DNA from: Henriciella sp.
GTDB lineage: Bacteria; Pseudomonadota; Alphaproteobacteria; Caulobacterales; Hyphomonadaceae
Reading direction: 5' to 3'
Length of the DNA stretch: 64,000 nt
Assembly (NCBI GenBank): GCA_012960415.1
Contig: DUBH01000073.1
Coordinates: 1 to 64,000 of the forward strand
Positions 1 through 7,855 of this stretch are shown in pieces. The translations under genes were made by a program, and so were the position numbers. Positions within the stretch are counted from its first letter, which is position 1. Each line of letters opens with the position of its first letter. Under the pieces are notes generated by a model that saw only the letters and a program-made list of their open reading frames with translations, was not told the DNA's origin and searched no databases.

Positions 1-121
1 CGAACGTCGTCTCTTCGATCACCTCTTCGATCACCTGAAACGCATCGCTGCACGCCGCCAGAATGAGGACGCCAGCCACGGCACACACCAGTGTCGAAAA
101 TCTTGGGGAAGTCAACCGCAT
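1..121 (-). CDS. N-terminal part of a small lipoprotein (runs off the window)
   Basis: Reading leftwards from an ATG at 119-121, the first 40 codons give a short basic start (MRLTSPRF), a hydrophobic stretch and a lipobox LAAC with Cys at residue 24. The mature part begins SDAFQVIEEVIEE. This is the pattern of a lipoprotein exported by Sec and lipidated by Lgt/LspA. The gene continues past base 1, so its length and family cannot be told. It lies downstream of the FKBP lipoprotein on the same strand, about 90 bases apart, so the two may be co-transcribed. The repeated DNA cctcttcgatcac near the edge makes the IEEVIEE peptide repeat. Confidence 0.6.
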   Translation of the reverse strand, partial: MRLTSPRFSTLVCAVAGVLILAACSDAFQVIEEVIEETTF

Positions 122-212
122 GTCTGGTCCTCGAGATGAGTGAAGCTCGGAAGGGACGAACAGCGACGCCGGCCCTCGTGCGAGCGGAATACGCCCTTGG
201 CACCCGAGAGTT

Positions 213-704
213 TCAGTTGGCATCAACGAGTTGAACCTCGAAGATCAGGGTCGCGCCAGCAGGCACTTTCCCGCGCCCCCGCGAACCATACGCGAGACCG
301 GGGCGCACGATCAGCCGCCTACGACCACCGACGCGCATTCCCCGGATGCCTTCGTTCCAGCCGCGAATGACCTCATTGCTTCCGAGGCGGGCGTGGAACG
401 GTTCTCCCTGGAGGGTCGCATTGAAGACCGTGCCATCGGGGAGCCATCCGACGTAGTAGATCCAGACTCGGCTGGTCCGTTGCGCCCTGACGCCCAGTCC
501 TTCACTGAGCTCCTGGATGTAGAGACCCGACGAGGTGAGCTCGAAGTCGGCGAGGTCGATGCCGAGTTCCGTCGCGAACTGGAGTTCCGAGGGGTCCGTG
601 GGTGGAAGCGGACCCGCGGGCGCGCCACCGGCGCATGCCCCGAGTAGTAGCAAGGCGCCGATCGACGCCAAACAAGTCACGCTCTTGATTGGATCTCCTG
701 TCAT
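213..704 (-). CDS. FKBP-type peptidyl-prolyl cis-trans isomerase, lipoprotein
   Basis: 163 aa. The product should be an envelope-anchored proline isomerase that helps exported proteins fold. The N terminus MTGDPIKSV is followed by a hydrophobic segment and lipobox LGAC (Cys at about 22). The rest is one FKBP domain: YYVGWLPDGTVFNA, then GWNEGIRGMRVGGRRRLIVRPGLAYGSRG, then a terminal PAGATLIFEVQLVD strand, all in the usual FKBP order. I chose the ATG at 702-704 because it places the signal sequence at the terminus and has a purine-rich GAGGG upstream; an in-frame ATG at 740 would add 12 residues in front of the signal peptide. It is divergent from, and only 35 bases away from, the biotinyl-domain fragment at 739. 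Confidence 0.88.
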   Translation of the reverse strand: MTGDPIKSVTCLASIGALLLLGACAGGAPAGPLPPTDPSELQFATELGIDLADFELTSSGLYIQELSEGLGVRAQRTSRVWIYYVGWLPDGTVFNATLQGEPFHARLGSNEVIRGWNEGIRGMRVGGRRRLIVRPGLAYGSRGRGKVPAGATLIFEVQLVDAN

Positions 705-738
705 GGCCGCGCCCTCATGCGCCGGCAATCGTTCGCAC

Positions 739-1182
739 ATGATCTACATCGCGCCAGACGAACTAACCCCAGCCGCCGAGTGCGCCATCGTACATCGGCT
801 ACTCGAGGACGGCGACGATCCGAACGACTGGAGCGTGAGCTACGTGTGGGCCAGTGACGATGTCTATGCTGTTGTACTGACCTGCGGCGTGGCCGTGCGG
901 GCGTTGGTCTGCACGCCGCTGACGGCCAAGATGCTGGAGCGTCTGCCTGAAAAGCCGAAGCCAGATACGTCCAAGCTGATCATCTCGCCAATGCCAGGCC
1001 TGGTTGTCTCGGTTGATGTCGAGGTTGGCCAGCAGGTTGAGGAAGGCGAAGCTGTCTGTATCGTCGAAGCGATGAAGATGCAGAACATTATTCGCGCTGA
1101 GGCGACCGGCACAGTGAAGACGATCAATGTCGGCGCTGGCGACAGCGTTGCTGCTGACGAAATCATGGTCGAATTCGAATAG
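739..1182 (+). pseudogene. pccA: C-terminal biotinyl-domain fragment of propionyl-CoA carboxylase alpha (pccA remnant)
   Basis: The last 95 or so residues match the C terminus of PccA: the hinge TPLTAKMLERLPEKPKPDTS, the PMPGLVVSVDVEVGQ entry and the biotinylation motif VEAMKMQN, ending MVEFE. In PccA these follow a biotin carboxylase of about 500 residues; none of that is present, and an opposite-strand gene starts at 704. The reading frame is open from an ATG at 739 (147 aa) but no ribosome binding site is visible there. Residues 1-50 (MIYIAPDELTPAAEC...) are not clearly PccA. It is either a truncated pccA left at a rearrangement point, or less likely a free-standing biotin carrier protein. 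The biotinyl lysine is intact. Confidence 0.65.
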
Positions 1183-1219
1183 TCTCAGCGTCCTCACACC
1201 GGAGCTATGCCGTCAGGCG

Positions 1220-1759
1220 ATGAAAGACCTTCTTTTCAATCCCAATGGACGGATCGCGAAGCGTCGCTTCTGGCAGGGCGTCGTGCTCGTGACCGTCGTG
1301 GCGGTGATCAAGCGCGGTATGGAAATCAAGCTGCCGGGCGCGATGGATAACGGGCTTGGCATCATCGCTCTGCTGCTCACGATCGGACTGGTCTACGCAA
1401 ATATCTGCATCTTCGCGAAGCGCTTCCACGATGCTGGCACGAGTGGCTGGTGGATCATCGCGGTCTGGTTCGCGAAGTTTTTCACGTTCATCATCATGTT
1501 CGCCCTGTTCGGCGGTTTGTTCCTCGGCAGCGAGGGCACCGCGTTGCTTGAGGCGGTCATGGAAGGCTGGGCGACGGCTGATGAAGCGCAACTGACACAG
1601 GCGTCGCGCCGCCTCGTCGATCTGCTCTTTCCACTTATCATCCTGTCCTATGTGGTGAATGGCGTGCTGGCCGCACTTGTTGTTGGCAATCTGCCGAGTG
1701 ATCCGGCGGCCAATATTCATGGTCGGCCGCCCGGCGATGGGCCCGAGACATTCAACTGA
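1220..1759 (+). CDS. DUF805 family membrane protein
   Basis: 179 aa. The start MKDLLFNPNGRIAKRRFWQG is the usual DUF805 opening (short cytoplasmic lead with F..NGR..RR.FW) followed by hydrophobic segments, a RFHDAGTSGWW loop between helices, and a further pair of membrane segments. DUF805 proteins are inner-membrane proteins of unknown function. The frame extends upstream to 1127, inside the pccA fragment, but the family start at 1220 is preferred. It is followed after 78 bases by a second, longer DUF805-like gene on the same strand, so the two are likely related paralogues. Confidence 0.8.
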   Translation: MKDLLFNPNGRIAKRRFWQGVVLVTVVAVIKRGMEIKLPGAMDNGLGIIALLLTIGLVYANICIFAKRFHDAGTSGWWIIAVWFAKFFTFIIMFALFGGLFLGSEGTALLEAVMEGWATADEAQLTQASRRLVDLLFPLIILSYVVNGVLAALVVGNLPSDPAANIHGRPPGDGPETFN

Positions 1760-1767
1760 TATTTTTC

Positions 1768-1818
1768 TTATCGTTTATTGATAAATTCAAATCTGGCGAT
1801 ATAAGCGTTTATCGATAA
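1768..1818. promoter_or_regulatory. AT-rich spacer with two GATAA/TTATC palindromes
   Basis: Between the two DUF805 genes lies an AT-rich stretch unlike its GC-rich surroundings. It holds an inverted repeat TTATC-(7 nt)-GATAA at 1768-1784 and a perfect palindrome TTATCGATAA at 1809-1818, about 37 bases apart centre to centre. This looks like the promoter/operator of the second DUF805 gene. No known regulator motif is claimed. Confidence 0.3.
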
Positions 1819-1837
1819 GACGCGAAAGCCATTCCGA

Positions 1838-2641
1838 ATGTCAGATACGACCGAGACTGCAATCGACCCAAAGCGCCCGTGGCTGACGGATGAGCGTGAA
1901 CTGCCAGAGCGCATGAACTGGGTGCAGACCCTGTTCGACCCGACGGGTGAGTCGCCGCGCCTGCACTTCACGCGTGCCTGGACCCTGTTGTTTACGCTGC
2001 AGGCGACGATCATCGTCGTGCCCTTCACGATCGCGCTTGTGCTCAATCTGGCGGGCGGCGATGGCAGCAGCGTTTCGACGTTTGGCACCTATGCGACACC
2101 GGTCGTCTTCATCGTGACGACGCTGATGTCCTATGTGATCCATTCACGGCGGCTGAACGATGCGGGCAAGACGCCGCTGCTGGCCATCCTGCCTCTGGTG
2201 CCGCTTATCATCGGATGTGCGCTTTTCGTCACGACGGCGCAGAGTTCTTCGAAGAGTTATGACAAGCAGTTCGAGATGCGCCAGGATTATCTTGCCAATC
2301 CGGATGCCTTCCGCGAGCGCCAGCGCGCAGAGCGGGAAGCAGCACGCGCAAAAGCCGAAGCCGAAGGCGGCGGAGAAGGTGCCCAGCAACAGCAGCGCCG
2401 CGGTGCCGGCGGTCCTCCAGGTGGCCGCGGCGGGATGAATCTGGATCAGCCAATGGATCCGAAGACCGAGGTGGTGCTGAAAGCTGCAGCGCCGATGATC
2501 CAGATGGCTGTCATTCCGCTGAGCGGACTTCTCGCGATCTGGAGCCTGATGTGGGTCGCGCGGGTGCCGTACTTTGGCAACTATCCGCCAAATGGTGCCG
2601 GATCATGGCCTGTGGCCGACCGGCGGCCTTACGCGTCCTGA
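1838..2641 (+). CDS. DUF805-like membrane protein with Gly/Gln-rich insert
   Basis: 267 aa. Starts [15 protein letters not shown]; a cytoplasmic lead with [13 protein letters not shown] and FTRAW precedes hydrophobic segments at roughly residues 50-70, 82-100 and 115-130. The loop [12 protein letters not shown] matches the R.HDAG signature of DUF805. A hydrophilic insert follows (about residues 140-205), rich in Glu/Arg/Ala and then in Gln and Gly ([14 protein letters not shown]), before a last hydrophobic segment near residue 220. Function unknown. Its last 13 bases overlap the 3' end of lipB on the other strand, so the two genes share a convergent end. Confidence 0.7.
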   Translation: MSDTTETAIDPKRPWLTDERELPERMNWVQTLFDPTGESPRLHFTRAWTLLFTLQATIIVVPFTIALVLNLAGGDGSSVSTFGTYATPVVFIVTTLMSYVIHSRRLNDAGKTPLLAILPLVPLIIGCALFVTTAQSSSKSYDKQFEMRQDYLANPDAFRERQRAEREAARAKAEAEGGGEGAQQQQRRGAGGPPGGRGGMNLDQPMDPKTEVVLKAAAPMIQMAVIPLSGLLAIWSLMWVARVPYFGNYPPNGAGSWPVADRRPYAS

Positions 2642-3330
2642 TCGCGAGGGGGCGCAGGGACGTCTTCCAGTTCAGAAAGGAAGACGCCGCGAAAAGCCTT
2701 TTTCAGCGCAATGTCAGCGTCGGTCATTGTGACCGGCAGACCGAGGTCGATAAGGCTGGTGACGCCGAGGCCGTCATCCGAGATTCCGCACGGCGTGATG
2801 CCCTCGAAATGAGAGAGATCGGGTTCCACGTTCAGGCTGATGCCGTGGAAGCTCACCCATCTCTTGAGGCGAAGGCCAATGGCGGCGATCTTGTCTTCAC
2901 GCGTCGGGGCGCCGGGCGATGAACGGTCGACCCAGACGCCAACCCGGCCGCAGCGGACCTCGCCTTTCACATTGAACTCATCCAGTGCGCCGATGACCCA
3001 GTCTTCGAGCTTGGCGACGAAGTCGCGCACATCCCGGCCGCGTGCTGCCACGTCCAGCATGACGTAGGCGACCCGTTGGCCGGGACCGTGATAGGTGTAC
3101 TGGCCGCCGCGGCTCGTCTCATAAACGGGGAACCGATTCGCATCTTTGAGATCATGCGGCTTGGCACTGGTGCCCGCCGTGTAGAGCGGGGGATGCTCAA
3201 GCAGCCAGACAAGTTCGGGGGCACCTTCGTCGCGGATCGCCCTGACGCGGCGCTCCATGAAGGCGATTGCGGCTTCATAACTGACCGGCGTGTCGCTGAC
3301 GGCCCATTCAACTGCAGGAAAATCTGTCAT
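2629..3330 (-). CDS. lipB: Octanoyl-[acyl-carrier-protein]:protein N-octanoyltransferase LipB
   Basis: 233 aa from the ATG at 3328-3330. LipB moves octanoyl groups from acyl carrier protein to the lipoyl domains of pyruvate and oxoglutarate dehydrogenases and of GcvH, the first step of lipoate synthesis in the cytosol. Seen: [20 protein letters not shown], the [12 protein letters not shown] motif, then [22 protein letters not shown] carrying the conserved Lys, and [17 protein letters not shown] with the catalytic Cys. The frame stays open upstream to 3618 but that extension is the antisense of the tRNA-Leu gene and is not protein. ATGs at 3339 and 3351 are possible alternatives. Confidence 0.93.
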   Translation of the reverse strand: MTDFPAVEWAVSDTPVSYEAAIAFMERRVRAIRDEGAPELVWLLEHPPLYTAGTSAKPHDLKDANRFPVYETSRGGQYTYHGPGQRVAYVMLDVAARGRDVRDFVAKLEDWVIGALDEFNVKGEVRCGRVGVWVDRSSPGAPTREDKIAAIGLRLKRWVSFHGISLNVEPDLSHFEGITPCGISDDGLGVTSLIDLGLPVTMTDADIALKKAFRGVFLSELEDVPAPPRDQDA

Positions 3331-3413
3331 TTCGCGCATATAGAGGTGCATGCGGGGCTTCACAAAGCTTCTTTGCGCACTTATACCGCGCGGACTTCCC
3401 GTAGGGATCCAGT

Positions 3414-3498
3414 GCGGTCGTGGCGGAACTGGTAGACGCGCAGCGTTGAGGTCGCTGTGGAGCAATCCGTGGAGGTTCGAGTCCTCTCGACCGCACCA
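3414..3498 (+). tRNA. tRNA-Leu (anticodon GAG)
   Basis: Acceptor strands GCGGTCG (3414-3420) and CGACCGC (3488-3494) pair fully, followed by discriminator A and an encoded CCA. The anticodon stem CAGCG/CGCTG encloses loop TTGAGGT with anticodon GAG at 3448-3450, reading CUC/CUU leucine codons. A long variable arm and the T-loop TTCGAGT are in place, as expected for a class II leucine tRNA. It sits in the gap between lipB and mgtE. Confidence 0.96.
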
Positions 3499-3557
3499 TT
3501 CCTGGGGAAGACAGGCAGCTAGGGCGACAAAGCCGTCCGGAACGATGGAGAGGCCCC

Positions 3558-4949
3558 ATGTCCGATCTGCCGCAAACCAACCAGACAGATACATCAGACG
3601 AGCCCGGGCGCGAGGCACACCTCGATTATGTCCAGGATGTGCGCGATGCAGTCTGGGACCGGGATACGCGCTGGCTGGCCCGGCTTCTGGGGCGCCTTCA
3701 CCCGGCTGACGCTGCTGACCTTCTCGAGCAATTGTCCGGCGACGATTTCGCCGCCTGTGTGGACCTGCTCGGCGGCCAGCTGCCGACCAGCATCATTATT
3801 GAACTGCGCGACGAGTACCGCGAGGAGGCTGTCGAAGTCCTTCCCGATGACGCGGTCGCGGCCGTGCTCGGTCAGCTCGATTCCGATGACGTCACGACCA
3901 TCCTCGAAGACCTTGAGGAAGAGCGGCGTGAGCGTATCCTAGAAGAACTGGCGCCTGAAGACCGCGCTTCGCTCGAGCAGGGCTTTGCCTATGAGGAAGA
4001 GACCGCTGGCCGTCTCATGCAGCGCGAATATTTCGCCGCGCCTGAGTTCTGGACGGTGGGACACACCATCGATCATGCGCGTGAGCATGCCGACGACCTG
4101 CCTGCTGAATTCTTTGAAGTTTACGTCATCGACCCAGCGCACAAGCTGAAAGGCCAGGTGCCGCTGGCGACGCTGCTGCGCACGCCGCGGGACGTAAACC
4201 TGTCCGACATCATGGAAGAGGTGGAGTCCGACATCCGGGTCGAGATGGACCAGGAAGAAGCCGCCTACCAGTTCCAGAAATACTCGCTCGCCTCCGCCCC
4301 CGTCACCGATGACAATGGCCGCCTGATCGGCATGCTGACCGTCGATGACGTCGTCGATGTCATTCAGGAAGAAAACACTGAAGACCTTCTGGCGCTGTCC
4401 GGCGTGAACGCGGCCGATGGCTCTGACACCGTGCTCGACTCGGTAAAGTCCCGCGCACCCTGGCTCGCGGTGAACCTAGTGACGGCTTTCATTGCCTCGG
4501 CGATCATCGCCATCTTTGAAGGTGTGCTCGATCAGGTCGTGCAGCTTGCCATCCTGATGCCCGTGGTCGCGGCACTTGGCGGCAATGCTGGTAGCCAGGG
4601 CCTTGCCGTTGCTGTGCGCGCCATTGCAGAGCGTGAAATGGAAGGGGATGCCGGCCGCAGGGCAATCCTGCGCGAAACGCTGACCGGGCTCGCAAATGGC
4701 GTGATCTTTGCGATCGGTGTGGGTATCATCGCATTCGTCTGGTTCCGGAGCCCTGAGCTGAGCCTCACCATATCCATCGCCATGTTTGCCACGTTCATCT
4801 GGGCAGGGTTTTCTGGCATTGTCGTACCGCTGACCCTGAAGCGCGCGGGTGCAGACCCTGCAGTTGCCTCATCGGTCTTCGTTCTGACACTTACAGATAT
4901 TATGGCGTTCTTCAGCTTCCTCGGCCTTGCGACCCTGATCCTGGTCTAA
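3558..4949 (+). CDS. mgtE: Magnesium transporter MgtE
   Basis: 463 aa, usual length. MgtE is a homodimeric inner-membrane Mg2+ channel gated by its own cytoplasmic Mg2+-binding domain. Order seen: helical N domain (residues 30-150, with the [13 protein letters not shown] and [12 protein letters not shown] repeats), paired CBS domains (about 155-275, including [20 protein letters not shown]), then five membrane helices from about 305 with the pore region [21 protein letters not shown]. The start has GGAGAGG a few bases upstream. The gene follows tRNA-Leu and precedes spmX in the same direction, 74 bases apart. Confidence 0.95.
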   Translation: MSDLPQTNQTDTSDEPGREAHLDYVQDVRDAVWDRDTRWLARLLGRLHPADAADLLEQLSGDDFAACVDLLGGQLPTSIIIELRDEYREEAVEVLPDDAVAAVLGQLDSDDVTTILEDLEEERRERILEELAPEDRASLEQGFAYEEETAGRLMQREYFAAPEFWTVGHTIDHAREHADDLPAEFFEVYVIDPAHKLKGQVPLATLLRTPRDVNLSDIMEEVESDIRVEMDQEEAAYQFQKYSLASAPVTDDNGRLIGMLTVDDVVDVIQEENTEDLLALSGVNAADGSDTVLDSVKSRAPWLAVNLVTAFIASAIIAIFEGVLDQVVQLAILMPVVAALGGNAGSQGLAVAVRAIAEREMEGDAGRRAILRETLTGLANGVIFAIGVGIIAFVWFRSPELSLTISIAMFATFIWAGFSGIVVPLTLKRAGADPAVASSVFVLTLTDIMAFFSFLGLATLILV

Positions 4950-5023
4950 GGTAGCTTCGCCTGGCCACCCGGCCTGCGACTTGCAGTGTCAGAATGCATT
5001 GTATCGGTTTGGAGCAATTTACT

Positions 5024-6607
5024 GTGTCAGAACTTCGTACATCAGACGCGGGTCTCAAGCTCATCATGGCGTATGAGGGGTTCCGTTCGGAGTCGCGTAA
5101 GCTTCCGGACGGGCGCTGGGTGATTGGCTACGGCCACACCAAGGCAGCGCGTGAAGGACTGAAGATCACCGAAACCGAAGCCAAGGCCATCCTGTCAGAG
5201 TTTGACCTGCCGCCGATCGAGGAAGCGCTTAACCAGCTGCTGCTCGTGCCGGTATCGCAAAATGAGTTCGACGCGCTTGTGTCGTTCGCGTTCAACATTG
5301 GCATCCCGCAATTTGAAAGCTCAGACGTCCTGGCCAGCATCAATGCTGGCAACAAGCTTAAAGCCGCGTGGGCGATGGAAAGCTGGCGCAAGGCCCGCGT
5401 TGGCCAGCGCGACATGGTTGTCGATCCTCTCGTTCGCCGCCGCGCCGATGAAAAAGCATTGTTCCTGAAGATTGACGGGCCTGTCCCGCATGCGTCCAGC
5501 AGCCATTTCCGCCCCCTCGTCGATATCGAGGAGACCGATCGCTATCGCAGACAGGTGCAGATGGCGTTTCAGGTGCCTGGCAATCCGGCCAACGACCAGA
5601 TCGACGAAGAAATCTCGACCGAGGCCGCCGCACGTCACGTGAAAGACCGCCTGACCCGCATTCTGGGTGAGGAAGAGGATCAGCACAACGTCGAGACGGC
5701 AGAGCTGGAGACCGATCTCGGCCGCGCGCGTGATGATGACGAAAAAAGCGTCGACGACATCCGGGCTGCGGTATCTGCGCTTGCGGGCACGGCTGCGGCA
5801 GAGCGGGAAGTCCGGGGCGACCTCGAGGTTGAGGAAGAGCCTGTAGACGAGCGCGATGCCGAGCCGGAAACCGAGGCTGAAGAAGCCGAAGCCCCTGCTG
5901 AAGCCGAGGACAAGCCGGTCTACACGATCAGCGCTGCCAACGACATCGAAGCAGAGCCGAAGGACGAAGCGCCGACGGCGAAGACATCACCATTCGATCT
6001 CATTGTGCCGCCTTCGGCGCAGGTGGAAACGGAAGACAGTGATGAAGCGGTGTCTGCCGCCAATGAAGAGGCTGCAGAAGAGACCCGTGTCGAGGAAGCC
6101 GACATCGTCGAGGCTGACGAAACCCCTGCATCCGCCGAAGCGAGCGTAGAGGAAGTTTCGGAAACGGACACTGTCGAAGAGCCTGAGGCCGACAAGCGCG
6201 TAGAAGCCCTTCAGACCGAAGATTTCGACATCGTTTCTGAGCCGCTCACGGTTGAGGACATGGATGACATCGAAGAGGGCGAGTACAAGGATGAGCGCGG
6301 CCGTATCCTGATTGATGATCTGCGCCCGTCCGATGTCTGGCTCTCGGAAGGCCGTGAAGAAGATGACGAGACCAAGGAAGGCCCGCTTGAAACCCTGCTT
6401 TTCGGCGTGCTGGCACTGGTTGGTGCAGGCCTCTTCACCTATGGCGGTGCTGGCGAGTTTGGCTGGTTCGGCATGGAGCGTGAAGCCGATACAGAGCTGA
6501 TGGCTTACCTGCCACCATTCCTGATGCTTCTTGGCGGTCTGGTCTTCGTTGTGATGGCCTATTACTGCTTCAAGGCCATCTTCCCGGGCAAGAAGAAGGA
6601 AGGCTAA
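5024..6607 (+). CDS. spmX: SpmX-like polar muramidase-domain membrane protein
   Basis: 527 aa from a GTG at 5024 that has GGAG nine bases upstream; the ATG at 4994 lacks one. Residues 1-150 are a phage-lysozyme (GH24) domain with Glu18 in MAYEGFR, GYGHT at 35-39, QNEFDALVSFAFNIG and a VRRRADEKALFL end. A long acidic, Pro/Ala/Glu-rich region without predicted fold follows (about 190-440). Two membrane helices close the protein (about 458-480 and 494-518, the latter FLMLLGGLVFVVMAY). This order is that of Caulobacter SpmX, where the muramidase domain positions SpmX at the old pole and recruits the kinase DivJ at the swarmer-to-stalked transition. The catalytic Glu is kept. DivJ is not in the window. 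The identification rests on architecture and on the motif spacing. Confidence 0.82.
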   Translation: MSELRTSDAGLKLIMAYEGFRSESRKLPDGRWVIGYGHTKAAREGLKITETEAKAILSEFDLPPIEEALNQLLLVPVSQNEFDALVSFAFNIGIPQFESSDVLASINAGNKLKAAWAMESWRKARVGQRDMVVDPLVRRRADEKALFLKIDGPVPHASSSHFRPLVDIEETDRYRRQVQMAFQVPGNPANDQIDEEISTEAAARHVKDRLTRILGEEEDQHNVETAELETDLGRARDDDEKSVDDIRAAVSALAGTAAAEREVRGDLEVEEEPVDERDAEPETEAEEAEAPAEAEDKPVYTISAANDIEAEPKDEAPTAKTSPFDLIVPPSAQVETEDSDEAVSAANEEAAEETRVEEADIVEADETPASAEASVEEVSETDTVEEPEADKRVEALQTEDFDIVSEPLTVEDMDDIEEGEYKDERGRILIDDLRPSDVWLSEGREEDDETKEGPLETLLFGVLALVGAGLFTYGGAGEFGWFGMEREADTELMAYLPPFLMLLGGLVFVVMAYYCFKAIFPGKKKEG

Positions 6608-6667
6608 GCGCCTTCAAAGGGCATTCGCCGCATTGGCAATCAGGGTAATCTTGGCTAAGTCAGCGCC

Positions 6668-7840
6668 ATGATCCCGAACACATATCCCACGCTGAACTTC
6701 GATCTTGGCGAAACCGCCGACATGATCCGCGATACGGTGAAAAGTTTTGCCGCCGATCACGTCGCCCCTCTGGCCGCAGAAATTGACCGCACTGACGTCT
6801 TTCCGCGCCATCTCCTTCCTAAAATGGGTGAGCTTGGCCTTCTCGGCATCACTGTCGAGGAAGAATGGGGCGGTAGCGGCCTTGGCTATCTCGAACACGT
6901 CGTGGCGATGGAAGAGATTTCGCGCGCCTCAGCTTCGGTTGGCCTCTCCTATGGCGCGCACTCGAACCTTTGCGTGAACCAGCTGCGCCGCTGGGGCAAT
7001 GACGACCAGAAGAAGCGCTATCTCGAAAAGCTTGTCACCGGTGAGCACCTTGGCGGCCTTGCCATGTCGGAGAGCGGCGCTGGCTCTGACGTCGTGTCGA
7101 TGAAGCTGAAAGCGGAGAAGAAGGGCGATCGATACATCCTCAATGGTTCGAAGATGTGGATTACCAATTCGCCAGACGCCGACACGCTGATCGTCTATGC
7201 GAAGACAGAGCCTGAGAAGAAGTCACGCGGCATCACCGCTTTCATCATCGAGCGCGGCATGAAGGGTTTCTCCGTCGCCCAGAAGCTCGACAAGCTCGGT
7301 ATGCGCGGGTCAGAGACCGGGGAGCTGGTCTTTGAAGACTGCGAAGTTCCTGAAGAGAATATCATGGGCCCGCTGAATGGCGGCGTTGAAGTGCTGATGA
7401 GCGGTCTCGACTATGAGCGTGCCGTCCTCGCAGCTGGCCCGACCGGTATCATGCAGGCCTGTATGGACGTCGTGATCCCCTATGTTCACGACCGCAAACA
7501 GTTCGGCCAGTCTATCGGTGAGTTCCAGCTGGTTCAGGGCAAGCTGGCCGATATGTATGTCCAGATGAATGCCGCCAAAGCCTATGTCTATACGGTCGCC
7601 AAGGCCTGTGATCGCGGTGAGACGGCGCGCAAGGACGCTGCCGGTGCGATTCTTTATGCGGCAGAACTTGCGACCAAGATTGCGCTGGATGCCATCCAGC
7701 TGCTCGGCGGTAACGGCTATATCAATGAGTATCCGACGGGACGTCTGCTGCGCGACGCGAAACTCTATGAGATCGGGGCAGGAACGTCAGAAATTCGCCG
7801 CTGGCTGATTGGACGCGAGCTGTTCGGCGAAACAGCTTGA
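6668..7840 (+). CDS. ivd: Isovaleryl-CoA dehydrogenase
   Basis: 390 aa. FAD enzyme that oxidises isovaleryl-CoA to 3-methylcrotonyl-CoA in leucine degradation, passing electrons to ETF. Seen: the acyl-CoA dehydrogenase N-terminal helical domain, [16 protein letters not shown] typical of the isovaleryl branch, the FAD/substrate segment [29 protein letters not shown], and [19 protein letters not shown] where the Glu matches the catalytic base position of the isovaleryl enzymes. The C terminus has [13 protein letters not shown] and [12 protein letters not shown]. It belongs with the carboxylase and hydratase genes at 15555, 18888 and 20625 although unrelated genes lie between. Confidence 0.9.
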   Translation: MIPNTYPTLNFDLGETADMIRDTVKSFAADHVAPLAAEIDRTDVFPRHLLPKMGELGLLGITVEEEWGGSGLGYLEHVVAMEEISRASASVGLSYGAHSNLCVNQLRRWGNDDQKKRYLEKLVTGEHLGGLAMSESGAGSDVVSMKLKAEKKGDRYILNGSKMWITNSPDADTLIVYAKTEPEKKSRGITAFIIERGMKGFSVAQKLDKLGMRGSETGELVFEDCEVPEENIMGPLNGGVEVLMSGLDYERAVLAAGPTGIMQACMDVVIPYVHDRKQFGQSIGEFQLVQGKLADMYVQMNAAKAYVYTVAKACDRGETARKDAAGAILYAAELATKIALDAIQLLGGNGYINEYPTGRLLRDAKLYEIGAGTSEIRRWLIGRELFGETA

Positions 7841-7855
7841 TGGTTTGGGCGGCGA

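Noticed and set aside
3331..3618. N-terminal extension of LipB (about 96 residues containing [11 protein letters not shown])
   Set aside because: It is the antisense of tRNA-Leu; this peptide is a known artefact of translating tRNA genes. The family start is at 3330.
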